DNA from: CAZGXM01 sp964529795
GTDB taxonomy: Bacteria; Bacillota; JADQBR01
DNA length: 64,000 bases
Reading direction: 5' to 3'
Assembly (NCBI GenBank): GCA_964529795.1
Contig: CAZGXM010000003.1
Location: 1 to 64,000 of the forward strand
The notes below the pieces were generated by a model. The model made no database searches and was not told where the DNA came from. It saw only the letters and a program-made list of their open reading frames with translations. Numbering within the stretch: position 1 is the first letter of the stretch; every line of letters begins with the position of its first letter. Made by a program: the position numbers and the translations under genes. Below, piece after piece: positions 43,061-52,664 of the stretch.

Positions 43061-43711
43061 CTAGGGCTTAACATTATCATCATCAGGGGTATCTTCGGCG
43101 GTCACTTCCTCAATTGTTTTGCCAAGATGATTGGCCCAACGTTTGGCTGTTTCCCACGTTTGTGTACTGCCGGACTTGACTTTATTCCAAGTTTTGTGTA
43201 ACTTGGTGGGGACGGTTTGTAAATGTTTTTCCGCTTTTGCAGCGGCGACTACGGTGGATTCACCGATGGTCTTGATGAATTGGCCTGCCAGCAGGCAGCG
43301 GCCTTTTACCATGCTTTTTAACAAGGGACCGGATAATTCCAATGCGGCCAGTTGGCCGGTTTCAGCGTCTATAAACAGTTTTTCTATGGTGCCCAGAAGC
43401 TGGCCGTTTTCGCTGACGACCCGGCGTCCTCTCATAGAGATTTGTTTTTTTAAAAGGTCCAGTACTTGCGGCGAATTTTTGGCCGGGATTACTGCTTTAT
43501 CGCTGGTCGTTGTTACAGCAAAAGCACCGACCCCTTTAACCTGCTCAAAAGGGATGATTTGGGTTCGGGCTAAATTACGGTGTTCTGTGATGACCAGCGC
43601 AACCAGGGCTTTTTTATCGGGGTCAATGACCAGCTTTTTTACAGTGCCTACCTGATTGCCGTTATTTAGGGCAATTACGGGCAGGTCTAAAAGCCGGTGG
43701 CTGTTGAACAT
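43061..43711 (-). CDS. Protein with two PRC-barrel domains
   Basis: 216 residues. Two PRC-barrel units, about 1-85 (NGNQVGTVKKLVIDPDKKAL) and 86-160 (NGQLLGTIEKLFIDAETGQL), then a charged C-terminus. PRC-barrel proteins serve in RNA processing (RimM) and envelope or spore-associated adapters (YlmC/YrrD types); the two-unit form resembles YrrD-like proteins. No signal or membrane segment. It lies convergent to prs. GGGAGGTAA precedes the ATG. Confidence 0.82.
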   Translation of the reverse strand: MFNSHRLLDLPVIALNNGNQVGTVKKLVIDPDKKALVALVITEHRNLARTQIIPFEQVKGVGAFAVTTTSDKAVIPAKNSPQVLDLLKKQISMRGRRVVSENGQLLGTIEKLFIDAETGQLAALELSGPLLKSMVKGRCLLAGQFIKTIGESTVVAAAKAEKHLQTVPTKLHKTWNKVKSGSTQTWETAKRWANHLGKTIEEVTAEDTPDDDNVKP

Positions 43712-43768
43712 GCTAAATTACCTCCCGCAAAAGGACATTTTCCTGTCATTGCATTTTGTTCTAATTTA

Positions 43769-43797
43769 TTCACAAGCAGGGGCTGGTATGCTAAAAT
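43769..43797 (+). promoter_or_regulatory. Probable sigma-A promoter for rplY/ctc
   Basis: TTCACA (43769-43774), 17-base spacer, TAAAAT (43792-43797); leader about 130 bases. I see no clear sigma-B motif. Confidence 0.5.
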
Positions 43798-43932
43798 GAG
43801 GTTATACTATCAGACAAGGTCTTACAAAGGGTTTAATTTATGTATATAAATATAAATTGGAAGGAGCTTTGAGACTGGGTTCCTTGCCAATATGCTTAAG
43901 GCAGAAAGAACTAAAAGGAGTGGGTAAAATCT

Positions 43933-44571
43933 ATGGAAGCAGTTACTTTGCAAGCAAAGGAAAGGGCCAATACCGGAAAGGGATATACCCGCCGTCTTCG
44001 TAAGAGCGGCAGTGTACCTGCGGTGGTTTATGGCAAAGAGTTAGGCAGTCAAGCACTGGAAGTCTCTGCAAAAGAAGTGGAGAAACTGTTAAATACTTAT
44101 GGCGGGAATGCACTGGTAAAACTGCAAGTGGCTGGCAAGGAGCATGACACCTTGGTTAGAGAGGTTCAGCGGCACCCGATTCGCGGTGACGTAATCCATG
44201 TAGACTTCCAGCAAATTTCCCTTAAAGAAAAACTTCAGACAGTGGTGCCGGTGCATTTGACCGGTGAAGCTCAGGGCGTGAGAGACGGCGGTATTCTCCA
44301 ACACGGGTTGAGAGAAGTGGAGGTAGAATGCTTGCCTACTGATATTCCTGACTACATTGAAGTTGATATCAGCGACCTGAAAATAGGGGATACTATAACT
44401 GTTGCGGATTTGCAGGCAGGGAAAAATGTGGAGATTTTATCAGAAGCCAATTCGGTGATTGCTACTATTGTAGCTCCGCGTATGGGAGAAGAGAAAGAAA
44501 CTGAAGAAATAGGAGACGGGGAAGTTGCTGTGGAGGAATCCCCGGAAGGAGCGGAAACTGAAGAGGAATAA
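43933..44571 (+). CDS. rplY: 50S ribosomal protein L25/general stress protein Ctc
   Basis: A 212-residue L25-type protein: N-terminal L25 domain (to about 92, GVAR-type KGYTRRLRKSGSVPAVVYG) and the C-terminal CTC/TL5 beta domain, with an acidic tail rich in glutamate. It binds 5S rRNA. ATG 43933 has AAGGAG twelve bases upstream. Ctc-pth is the Bacillus order. A terminator lies in the gap to pth. Confidence 0.95.
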   Translation: MEAVTLQAKERANTGKGYTRRLRKSGSVPAVVYGKELGSQALEVSAKEVEKLLNTYGGNALVKLQVAGKEHDTLVREVQRHPIRGDVIHVDFQQISLKEKLQTVVPVHLTGEAQGVRDGGILQHGLREVEVECLPTDIPDYIEVDISDLKIGDTITVADLQAGKNVEILSEANSVIATIVAPRMGEEKETEEIGDGEVAVEESPEGAETEEE

Positions 44572-44577
44572 ACATGA

Positions 44578-44607
44578 GGGCCTTCTCCCCGGGGGGAAGG
44601 TCTTATT
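44578..44607 (+). terminator. Terminator after rplY
   Basis: GGCCTTCTCCCC/GGGGGGAAGGTC with a short T-rich tail; GU pairs present. Confidence 0.7.
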
Positions 44608-44664
44608 ATGGTGCGCCCGGTCCCTCATGGGGCCAAGGATTCTTCTTTACGAGGGGGAAGCGCA

Positions 44665-45222
44665 ATGAAACTAATAGCCGGGTTGGGGAACCCGGGAATT
44701 GAATATGAGGCCACCCGGCATAATGTGGGATTTATGGTCGCGGATCTGGTTGCAGACCAGTTGAATATAGATTTAAATCGCAGTGCATGGAAAAGTATTT
44801 ACGGCAAGGGGAAGATAAACGGCTTGGATATAATGGTTATTAAGTCCCGGACTTTTATGAATCTCAGCGGGGAAGCAGTGGGAGAAGTTTGCCGTTATTT
44901 CAAGTTAGCCGTGGAAGACGTTATCGTGATCTATGATGATATAGATTTGCCCCTCGGTAAAGTAAGGGTCAGGCCCGGCGGTGGTTCGGGGGGGCACAGG
45001 GGATTGGAATCTGTTATTCAGCACCTGGGAAGTGAAACAATCACACGAGTCAGGGTGGGTATAGGGCGGCCTGATAACCAGGACCCGGTGGATTACGTGT
45101 TAAGTGTTTTTACCGGGGAGCAGTGGGAAATCATCAAACCTGCCCTGGAACATGCAGCCCGGGCGGTCATAGCTTTACTGGAGCAGCCGGTAGACACGGT
45201 CATGAATAAGTACAACCGCTAA
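44665..45222 (+). CDS. pth: Peptidyl-tRNA hydrolase
   Basis: 185 residues with the family signature GLGNPGIEYEATRHNVGF, the catalytic histidine in that stretch, and IYDDIDLPLG further on. It frees tRNA from stalled peptidyl-tRNA. I start at ATG 44665 behind GAGGGGGAAG. Followed 24 bases later by a PrsW-like gene, which is an insertion relative to Bacillus pth-fin-mfd (fin is absent). Confidence 0.96.
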   Translation: MKLIAGLGNPGIEYEATRHNVGFMVADLVADQLNIDLNRSAWKSIYGKGKINGLDIMVIKSRTFMNLSGEAVGEVCRYFKLAVEDVIVIYDDIDLPLGKVRVRPGGGSGGHRGLESVIQHLGSETITRVRVGIGRPDNQDPVDYVLSVFTGEQWEIIKPALEHAARAVIALLEQPVDTVMNKYNR

Positions 45223-45245
45223 GCGTACTGTGAGGAGGAATAGGA

Positions 45246-45635
45246 GTGGTCTTATTTTCCGCCTCCCTTGCTGCTGTGATAGTGTGGCTTGTCAACAGGC
45301 AGATGGTAAATTTGCTGGGGAATAAAGCAATTGTGGCGGCAGCACCTTTTATAGAAGAACTTTTTAAATCCGGAACCGCGGTACTTTTAAAGGTACCGCT
45401 AGTTGCATTGCATGGAGTTTTTGGGCTTTTGGAAGGGTTTTATGACTTGGCAGCCGGTGCACAGGTTTTACCGGCTATTATTGGAGTATTCAGCCATCTT
45501 TTTTTTGGCTGGGCCACCAGCTCTTTGATGAAGTTGGTGGGTTTCTGGCCGGCCTGGTTTTTTATCAGCTTAATTCACATTATTTGGAATTTTGGTGCTG
45601 TGGGTTGGGTAAGTTACCGGCAGAACAAAGATTAG
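45246..45635 (+). CDS. Small PrsW-like membrane protein
   Basis: A 129-residue polytopic protein with four or so hydrophobic segments. The sequence holds motifs like those of PrsW (M82) intramembrane proteases: PFIEELFK, HGVFGLLEGFYDL, FSHLFFGWATS and LIHIIWN. PrsW cleaves anti-sigma factors. This protein is much shorter than usual. Whether it is active cannot be judged. GAGGAGGAATAGGA precedes the GTG start. It lies between pth and mfd, the place where Bacillus has fin. Confidence 0.6.
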   Translation: MVLFSASLAAVIVWLVNRQMVNLLGNKAIVAAAPFIEELFKSGTAVLLKVPLVALHGVFGLLEGFYDLAAGAQVLPAIIGVFSHLFFGWATSSLMKLVGFWPAWFFISLIHIIWNFGAVGWVSYRQNKD

Positions 45636-45661
45636 AGTGACAGTAAAGTAAGGGGATAAGT

Positions 45662-48600
45662 ATGAGTAAGCGGATTTCAGGACTGGTAAACTTATTCAAG
45701 GAGAGCCAACCGGTAATAACTCTAAACCTCGGTCTGCGAAGCGGTAAGAAGTATCAGCTGGGCTACGGCATCAGCGGGTCAGCCAGAGCGCTATTTGCTG
45801 CATCGCTGCAGGAAGCAGGATACCAGGTTTTGGTGGTTACCGCCAACAGTGAAGAAGCAAAAAAGATTTACTCTGATTTGGAAAATATAGGTTTACCCGG
45901 CAAAGCGGCTTATTTTCCCGCCCGGGAAATCATACCCTATGAAGTTTATGCCCACAGCAATGAGTTGCAGAACCAGCGGCTGGCTGTGATGAAGGGCCTG
46001 GCTTTAGGTGAAATTGGCTGTGTGGTAGCGCCGGTTAGCGCGCTGTCAGTATCGCTTGTGCCCTTTAAGATATTCTCCCAGTCGTTAAAGGTACTTAAGC
46101 AGGGGGGACAACTGGAACCTGGACATATGGCAGAATGGCTGGTAAGCCGGGGATTTGAACGGGTGGACCGGGTGGAGAATGCCGGTCAATTCAGCGTCAG
46201 GGGCGGAATTACCGATATATACCCTGTTGCGGGGGAACCGGTTCGGCTGGAATTTTTCGGCGATATTATTGATTCCTTACGGTATTTTGAAGTTGCCACC
46301 CAGCGTTCCCAAGCAAAGGTGGATAGAGTTGTTTTGTCACCGGCTCAGGAGTTAATTCTTACCCGGGAAAGCCGGGAAAGGGGCAGGCAAGCCATTGAGG
46401 AGGAGTTTGCCAGGATCAGGAAAAAGCTGCTGAGTACAAAAAAATACCAGGCGGTGGAACGTTTAAATGACAAAGTGCAGTCGGCGCTGGAGAAACTGGA
46501 TGACGGGCGCTGGCTTACCGGCCTGGAACAATTCCAGTGTTTTTTCTATCCCCGGGCCACCACTTTAATAGCTTACTTCAACCGTCCACCGGTTGTGTTA
46601 TGGGATGAAGTTTCCCGTATCGAAGAAGAAGCAAATCGCCTGGCCAAGGAGAGAGGGAATACTTACGCCCAGCTCTTAATGGACGGGGCCATCTTACCTT
46701 CCCAAAACAATAATTACCTGAGCTTGTCCGAGCTGTATGAGCAAAAGTGTCACGGAAGAATATTCTTATCACTACTGCCCAAAGGTTTTTCCGGCGATAT
46801 AAAACCGGAGCAGGTCGTAAATTTTGAAATCCATGCTGCCCCCTCGTTCCTGGGGAAAATGGACATGTTGACGGAAAACCTGCGGCGCTGGTTGAAAAAA
46901 AAATATCGGATCGTGTTGTTTACTGCAGATAAGGATAGAGCCAAAAGATTACATTCTTACCTGTGGGATGCAGGGGTGGAAGTGGTTCTTTCCGAGGATA
47001 TTCAGGGGCAGCCGGAACGGGGAAAAATAATTGTCAGTTGGCCGGGTTTCCAGCAGGGCTTCCAATATCCTTTGGAAAAGCTGATCCTGCTGACGGATAG
47101 TGAACTCTACGGGTTAAAACACCGCAGCCGCAAAATATTAAAAAATGGGAAAAAAGCCGGCGTGCTGCATGATCTAAAAGTTGGGGACTACGTGGTGCAC
47201 GAGAATCATGGTGTTGGTCGTTACCTGGGTATCAAGCAACTGGAAGTGGGCGGTGTTTACAGGGATTACTTACACCTGCAGTATGCTGGTAAAGATAAGC
47301 TCTACCTGCCTACGGAGCAGGCTTCGTTAATTCAGGCTTATGTTGGTGCGGAAGGGCATGTACCAAAGCTCAACAAATTGGGTGGCAACGAGTGGACCCG
47401 GATCAAACGCAGGGTCAAGCAGTCTGTGGAGGATTTGGCCAAGGAGTTGCTGGCCCTTTACGCTGCTCGGGAAACAGCCAAAGGATTTGCTTTTCCCCCG
47501 GACAGTGAGTGGCAAAAAGAATTTGAGGGCCAATTTATCTATGAGGAAACGCCTGACCAGTTGACTGCTATTGATGAAGTTAAAGCGGACATGGAGCGTC
47601 CCAAGCCCATGGACAGACTACTGGTGGGGGATGTGGGTTACGGAAAAACCGAAGTAGCCATGCGTGCCGCATTTAAAGCCTGCGAAGCCGGAAAACAGGT
47701 GGCCATACTGGCGCCTACTACGGTTTTGGCCCAGCAGCATTACTTGAATTTTAAGGAAAGATTTCAGCATTTCCCCATCAGGATTGGTGTGTTAAGCCGG
47801 TTTAGCGGCAAGAGTGAGCAGAAGACTGCCATTGAGGGTTTACGACGGGGTAAAATAGATATCATTATTGGTACTCACCGCTTATTGTCCGCTGATGTTC
47901 GGTTTAAAGATTTGGGCCTCTTGGTGATAGACGAAGAACAGAGGTTTGGTGTCAGGCATAAGGAAAGGTTAAAGGAACTCCACCACCAGGTGGACGTGCT
48001 TACCCTCTCGGCAACGCCTATTCCCAGGACTCTGCACATGTCCCTGATCGGGGTGCGGGATATGAGTGTTATTGAGACTGCTCCCGAGGAACGTTACCCG
48101 GTACAGACCTATGTGGTGGAACACAGCCCTGAACTGGTGCGGGACGCTATTTACCGGGAGATAAACCGGGGCGGCCAGGTGTTTTACGTATCTAACCGCG
48201 TCAGGGGTTTACAAAAAAAGGCTGCGGAACTGCAACAACTGGTGCCGGAAGCCAGTGTGGGTGTGGGTCACGGGCAAATGCCGGACAGAGAATTGGAACA
48301 GGTAATGCTGGATTTTATCAATGGCAAATATGATGTGCTGGTGTGTACAACCATTGTGGAAAATGGTTTGGATATACAAAATGCCAACACGTTAATTGTT
48401 GACGAGGCTGACCATATGGGTTTGGCGCAGTTGTACCAGCTACGTGGCAGGGTGGGGCGAAGCAACCGTGTGGCCTATGCCTACCTTACCTACAGAAAGG
48501 ACAAAGTGTTGAACCAGGCGGCGGAAAAAAGACTGTCTGCCATCAGAGAGTTTACGGAACTGGGTTTGGGTTTTAAAATTGCCATGCGGGACCTGGAAAT

Positions 48601-49186
48601 TCGCGGTGCAGGGAATATTCTTGGTCCGGAACAGCACGGTCACATGCTTGCAGTTGGTTTTGACCTGTATTGCCAATTGCTGGAGGATGCTGTGAGAAAC
48701 CTCAAGGGAGAAGTTGAACAGGCACCGAAGAAGCCGCCGCTGATTGAACTGACAGTGGATGCCTATATTCCCAATGAATACATTACGGATTCCGGCGAAA
48801 AAATTGAATTTTACCGTACCCTTACTACAGCTGCTGACCTGGAGACGGTGGAAACAGCCGCCCAGGCTGTGGCGGACAGATATGGAAAAGCGCCGGACCA
48901 GGTAAACAACTTGCTGACTTTGGCCAAACTGCGGGTGTTGGGGCTGGAGCTGGGGCTGAACGCCATTAAACAGGTCAACGGAGAGAGGGTGGAAATGCGG
49001 TTTAACGACGGGGTTAACATCAGTGCAGAGAAATTGATGACCCTGGCACAGCGATTCCACCGCCGCCTGAGCATTTCCGTGGTTGGGGGCCTGACACTGC
49101 TGGTAAGGACAAAACGATTGGGCCAGAGGGATTTGCTGGCATTGCTGGAAAATGTCCTGATCGAGGCAAAAATTCTTGTGACTTAA
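45662..49186 (+). CDS. mfd: Transcription-repair coupling factor
   Basis: A 1174-residue Mfd: N-terminal UvrB-homology region, RNA polymerase interaction (CarD-like) domain at about 500 with GDYVVHENHGVGRYLGI, helicase motifs VGDVGYGKTEVAM, DEEQRFG, and the TRCF C-terminal domain. It pushes stalled RNA polymerase off DNA and recruits UvrA. Normal length. ATG 45662 behind GGGG.. in AAGGGGATAAGT. prsA follows, as in Bacillus mfd-spoVT region with prsA added. Confidence 0.98.
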   Translation: MSKRISGLVNLFKESQPVITLNLGLRSGKKYQLGYGISGSARALFAASLQEAGYQVLVVTANSEEAKKIYSDLENIGLPGKAAYFPAREIIPYEVYAHSNELQNQRLAVMKGLALGEIGCVVAPVSALSVSLVPFKIFSQSLKVLKQGGQLEPGHMAEWLVSRGFERVDRVENAGQFSVRGGITDIYPVAGEPVRLEFFGDIIDSLRYFEVATQRSQAKVDRVVLSPAQELILTRESRERGRQAIEEEFARIRKKLLSTKKYQAVERLNDKVQSALEKLDDGRWLTGLEQFQCFFYPRATTLIAYFNRPPVVLWDEVSRIEEEANRLAKERGNTYAQLLMDGAILPSQNNNYLSLSELYEQKCHGRIFLSLLPKGFSGDIKPEQVVNFEIHAAPSFLGKMDMLTENLRRWLKKKYRIVLFTADKDRAKRLHSYLWDAGVEVVLSEDIQGQPERGKIIVSWPGFQQGFQYPLEKLILLTDSELYGLKHRSRKILKNGKKAGVLHDLKVGDYVVHENHGVGRYLGIKQLEVGGVYRDYLHLQYAGKDKLYLPTEQASLIQAYVGAEGHVPKLNKLGGNEWTRIKRRVKQSVEDLAKELLALYAARETAKGFAFPPDSEWQKEFEGQFIYEETPDQLTAIDEVKADMERPKPMDRLLVGDVGYGKTEVAMRAAFKACEAGKQVAILAPTTVLAQQHYLNFKERFQHFPIRIGVLSRFSGKSEQKTAIEGLRRGKIDIIIGTHRLLSADVRFKDLGLLVIDEEQRFGVRHKERLKELHHQVDVLTLSATPIPRTLHMSLIGVRDMSVIETAPEERYPVQTYVVEHSPELVRDAIYREINRGGQVFYVSNRVRGLQKKAAELQQLVPEASVGVGHGQMPDRELEQVMLDFINGKYDVLVCTTIVENGLDIQNANTLIVDEADHMGLAQLYQLRGRVGRSNRVAYAYLTYRKDKVLNQAAEKRLSAIREFTELGLGFKIAMRDLEIRGAGNILGPEQHGHMLAVGFDLYCQLLEDAVRNLKGEVEQAPKKPPLIELTVDAYIPNEYITDSGEKIEFYRTLTTAADLETVETAAQAVADRYGKAPDQVNNLLTLAKLRVLGLELGLNAIKQVNGERVEMRFNDGVNISAEKLMTLAQRFHRRLSISVVGGLTLLVRTKRLGQRDLLALLENVLIEAKILVT

Positions 49187-49204
49187 CCGGTATCTTGATA
49201 TAAT
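49176..49204 (+). promoter_or_regulatory. Probable sigma-A promoter for prsA
   Basis: TTGTGA (49176-49181), 17-base spacer, TATAAT (49199-49204), overlapping the end of mfd. Confidence 0.6.
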
Positions 49205-49235
49205 AAGGGTATCTTGTTTGGAAGGTTGTGAATAT

Positions 49236-50222
49236 ATGCGCAAGAAAAACTTACTTATTTTTATCGGTTTATTGTTAGTACTTGCTTTGCTGGTCGTGGG
49301 TTGTGGAAAAAAAGACAGTAACGTTGTAGCCAAAGTTAACGGAGAAGAGATTACCCGGTCAGAGTTGGCTACAAGGGTGAGCAGGATGCAGTCCTCCGCA
49401 GGGCACCAGGGAGCCAACCTGAGCAAGGAACAGCAGGAAATGTTTGACAAAGGCTTGCAAAAGGAAGCTTTGGAACAGTTGATTCAAGAAAAATTGGTGT
49501 ATGCTGAAGCAGAAAAAAGGGGTTTGACAGTGGATGATGTCAAGGCGGAGGAACATCTGGAAAAGATTAAGAGTCAATTTCCCGATGAGAAAATGTTCCA
49601 GCAAATTCTCCAGCAGCAAAATCTTACCGAAGAAGCATTGAAGGAATACTTTAAATACCAGTTAACCGAGGATGCGCTGTTTAATGCGGTTACTGCCAAG
49701 GTTAAGGTTACCGAGCAGGAAGTGCGGGATTACTATAATGAAAACAAGGACAACCTGGTGAAGATGAAGGCAAGCCACATTTTAGTCTTGGCTCAGGAGG
49801 GGAAAGCGACGGAAGAAGAAAAACAGCAGGCAAAAGAAAAAGCGGAAGAATTGATTAAACAGTTGGAAAACGGTGCGGATTTTGCCAAATTGGCTGAAGA
49901 AAACTCTGACGATACCACCTCTGCCAAGAACGGCGGCTTGATTGATATGTACTTTACCAAGAAAAATTCGAACTTTGTTCAGGAGTTTGTTGACGGTGCT
50001 TTCCTGTTGGATGAAGGCGAATTTAGCAAAGAGCCAGTGGAAACCCAATTTGGTTACCACATTATCAAGGCTGAAGAAAAACTGGATACCTTTGAAAAGT
50101 TAAAAGGGCAAATAGAAGAAAAACTGTTGAGTGACGTAAAAGGAAAAACTTTCAAAGACTATTTTGAAAATCTTAAAGCCAGTGCAGAAATTGAAAAATA
50201 CCTTGAAAAAGCCACCGAATAA
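49236..50222 (+). CDS. prsA: Peptidyl-prolyl isomerase lipoprotein, PrsA/SurA-like
   Basis: A 328-residue lipoprotein: signal helix (6-25) ending in LVVGC as lipobox, a SurA-type N-terminal helical domain, a parvulin domain (about 160-250, KASHILVLA and FAKLAEENSDD...NGG) and a C-terminal helical part. It folds exported proteins outside the membrane; Lgt modifies it. ATG 49236 behind GGAAGG. Stop codon lies inside the terminator hairpin. Confidence 0.94.
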   Translation: MRKKNLLIFIGLLLVLALLVVGCGKKDSNVVAKVNGEEITRSELATRVSRMQSSAGHQGANLSKEQQEMFDKGLQKEALEQLIQEKLVYAEAEKRGLTVDDVKAEEHLEKIKSQFPDEKMFQQILQQQNLTEEALKEYFKYQLTEDALFNAVTAKVKVTEQEVRDYYNENKDNLVKMKASHILVLAQEGKATEEEKQQAKEKAEELIKQLENGADFAKLAEENSDDTTSAKNGGLIDMYFTKKNSNFVQEFVDGAFLLDEGEFSKEPVETQFGYHIIKAEEKLDTFEKLKGQIEEKLLSDVKGKTFKDYFENLKASAEIEKYLEKATE

Positions 50223-50236
50223 ACGGTGGCTTTTTA
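50209..50236 (+). terminator. Terminator after prsA
   Basis: GCCACCG/CGGTGGC (50211-50217/50224-50230) plus five T. Confidence 0.9.
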
Positions 50237-50284
50237 CGGGCAATATTTTTCCCGCAAAATATTTAATGATAGGTTGGAAAAAAA

Positions 50285-50315
50285 TGAATAAATACTAAAC
50301 CGGAGATATATACTA
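50285..50315 (+). promoter_or_regulatory. Candidate sigma-G promoter for spoVT
   Basis: TGAATA (50285-50290), 18-base spacer, TATACTA (50309-50315), one base off the sigma-G -10 CATACTA. Bacillus spoVT is a sigma-G gene. Confidence 0.5.
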
Positions 50316-50379
50316 TCAGTAAACAGGAGACAAAAGACTTAATGGCTTTCAAGTTGACGAAAAGGAGGGATAACAGTCG

Positions 50380-50943
50380 ATGAAGGCAACAGGAATTGTT
50401 CGGCGCATTGATGATCTAGGAAGAGTTGTTATTCCCAAAGAAATTCGTAGGACGTTAAGAATTCGTGAAGGTGACCCGCTGGAAATATTTGTTGATCGGG
50501 AAGGCGAAGTAATATTAAAAAAATATTCTCCTATTGGTGAGTTGGGTGACTTTGCCAAGGAGTATGCTGATTCCCTCTATGAAGCTATTGGACATATTGC
50601 CTGTATAGCTGACCGGGATAATATAATTGCGGTAGCAGGGGCGCCCAAAAAGGAGTTTCTAAACAAACCGGTAGGGCCGGCTGTGGAAAGAGTAATGGAG
50701 GAAAGAAAATCAATATTGATTAACAACCCCGGCGAGCATGGTTACTGTCAAATCTGCGCAACAGAAGATGAAAATGCACCTTGCAAGTATTCGGCGGAAG
50801 TAGTGGCGCCGATAATTGCTGAAGGCGATCCCATTGGCGCCGTTATTCTCTGTTCCAAAGAACCAAACGTAAAAATGGGTGATATGGAATTGAAATTGGC
50901 GGAAACCGCTGCAGGGTTTTTGGCAAAACAAATGGAACAATAA
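50380..50943 (+). CDS. spoVT: Stage V sporulation protein T
   Basis: A 187-residue regulator: AbrB-like N-terminus (ATGIVRRIDDLGRVVIPKEI) and a C-terminal GAF-like domain (from about 60) with CQIC at about 126-129. It tunes sigma-G gene expression in the forespore. GGAGGG precedes ATG 50380. Second AbrB-fold protein of the window after AbrB. Bacillus has spoVT after mfd as well. Confidence 0.96.
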   Translation: MKATGIVRRIDDLGRVVIPKEIRRTLRIREGDPLEIFVDREGEVILKKYSPIGELGDFAKEYADSLYEAIGHIACIADRDNIIAVAGAPKKEFLNKPVGPAVERVMEERKSILINNPGEHGYCQICATEDENAPCKYSAEVVAPIIAEGDPIGAVILCSKEPNVKMGDMELKLAETAAGFLAKQMEQ

Positions 50944-50954
50944 ATAATATAGAA

Positions 50955-50984
50955 TTTTAAGGCGGCGCAAATGCCGCCTTAAAA
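50955..50984. terminator. Terminator after spoVT
   Basis: Perfect 12-base arms TTTTAAGGCGGC/GCCGCCTTAAAA with loop GCAAAT. T-run is before and A-run after, so it is better in reverse than forward. Confidence 0.65.
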
Positions 50985-51095
50985 AATGGTGTCAGGGCAG
51001 GGGTATTTATAGACTGCAAAATTTTAAGCTGTTTTCTGTTATTGGCGCCAAACTGACAAAAATACTGATGAGGTCGGGAATTGTGAGGTGAGAGT

Positions 51096-52547
51096 ATGAT
51101 AGAAATCATTGGTCTGGGCCCCGGTGATTTTAATTGCCTGCCGGTAAAAAACTTAAACCGTTTACGGGAAGCGGAAAATTTGTGGCTGCGGACCGGCAAG
51201 CATCCCGTGGCGAAACATTTAAGCGAACAGGGAATAGAATACCAAACATTTGACAGCCTTTATGAACAGGCTGGGGACTTTACCGGTCTTTACCGCCAGA
51301 TAGTGGCAAGGCTCAAAGAGATGTCTGCCCGGGGGCCCGTCTCTTATGCCGTACCCGGCCACCCGCTGGTGGCGGAAGATACGGTAAAGCTTTTGACGGC
51401 TGACCCTGCGGTGGAAGCCCGCATTTATCCCGCCATGAGCTGTATCGATGCGGTTTTTGCATTTTTGGGCGTGGACCCTGTTGACGGAAAGGGAGTAACA
51501 GTAGTTGATGCCTTGAGTATGGATGGGAAGCACTTGGACCCGACCCGGGTGCTGCTGGTGCTACAAGCCTATAACCGCCGGGTTTGTTCCGATTTGAAAC
51601 TTACTTTAATGGAAAAATATCCTGATGACATGCAGGTTTGTTTGGTCAGAGCGGCAGGCATATCAGGGATGGAAGAAAAAATGTGGCTGCCTCTTTATGA
51701 ACTGGACAGGCACAACTGGGTGGATCATTTGACCAGCGTATATATTCCGGCAGCAGAAGAGAGGCAAACCTCTAATGTACCGCTGGACCCCTTAACCGAT
51801 ATCATGGCTACCCTGCGGGGTGAGCACGGTTGTCCGTGGGACAGGCGTCAGAACCACCGGTCTTTAAGGCGTTACGTAATCGAAGAAGCTTATGAGGTAG
51901 CAGATGCTATCGACCAGGAAGATATGAATAAATTGTGTGAGGAGTTGGGAGACTTACTACTGCAGGTTGTTTTTCACGCGCAAATAGCCAAGGAAAACAG
52001 TTGCTTTGACATGAATGATGTACTAGCGGGAATAGTGTCGAAAATGGTGCGCCGTCACCCCCATGTGTTTGGTGAAGCGGAAGTTACCAATACCGGGGAG
52101 GTGCTACATAAGTGGGAGGAAATTAAGGCCAGGGAGCGAGAGGGTACAAAAGAGGATAGTATTATAAACGTTCCTTTGGCCCTGCCCGGCTTGATGCTGG
52201 CGGAGAAGGCCCAGTCCCAGGCGGCCCGGGTTGGCTTTGATTGGGACAGGCCTGAAGAGGCGTTGCTGAAAGTTTTCGAAGAGGTAACAGAACTTACGGA
52301 AGCAGTAACAGAAAAAGACATGGTGAAAATAAAGGAAGAAATAGGCGATTTATTATTTTCGGTGGTTAATGTCACCAGATTGCTGAAATTGGAACCCGAG
52401 GAGGTGCTAAAACAGGCGGTTAACAAATTTATCGGGCGCTTTCGGTATATGGAAAAGAAAGTACGGGAGCAGGGCGCTGCTTTGGCGGTATTAAATTTGG
52501 AACAATTGGAAAAACTCTGGCAGGAATCAAAAAAATATACCGGCTAA
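51096..52547 (+). CDS. mazG: MazG-type pyrophosphatase with tetrapyrrole methylase domain (YabN)
   Basis: A 483-residue fusion: N-terminal tetrapyrrole methylase fold (about 1-220, IIGLGPGDFNCLP) and two MazG nucleotide pyrophosphohydrolase repeats, with CPWDRRQNHRSL and EELGDLLLQVVFHAQIA as the metal-site helix. It clears non-standard nucleotides; Bacillus YabN is built the same way. ATG 51096 behind GAGGTGAG. hup follows. Confidence 0.95.
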   Translation: MIEIIGLGPGDFNCLPVKNLNRLREAENLWLRTGKHPVAKHLSEQGIEYQTFDSLYEQAGDFTGLYRQIVARLKEMSARGPVSYAVPGHPLVAEDTVKLLTADPAVEARIYPAMSCIDAVFAFLGVDPVDGKGVTVVDALSMDGKHLDPTRVLLVLQAYNRRVCSDLKLTLMEKYPDDMQVCLVRAAGISGMEEKMWLPLYELDRHNWVDHLTSVYIPAAEERQTSNVPLDPLTDIMATLRGEHGCPWDRRQNHRSLRRYVIEEAYEVADAIDQEDMNKLCEELGDLLLQVVFHAQIAKENSCFDMNDVLAGIVSKMVRRHPHVFGEAEVTNTGEVLHKWEEIKAREREGTKEDSIINVPLALPGLMLAEKAQSQAARVGFDWDRPEEALLKVFEEVTELTEAVTEKDMVKIKEEIGDLLFSVVNVTRLLKLEPEEVLKQAVNKFIGRFRYMEKKVREQGAALAVLNLEQLEKLWQESKKYTG

Positions 52548-52664
52548 TCAGGGGAAAAACATGAAAAACTTGGGATTTCAGCAGGAATTTCCTAGAATAT
52601 CGCGAATAGTCTTTAAGGTAACTTCTACAGGAGTACCGTTAAAATATGCTTAGGAGGGATTGCC

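Noticed and set aside
48440..49450. 336-codon ORF on the reverse strand opposite mfd and prsA
   Set aside because: Cysteine- and glutamine-rich nonsense composition, no ribosome site, and it lies opposite two well-conserved genes.
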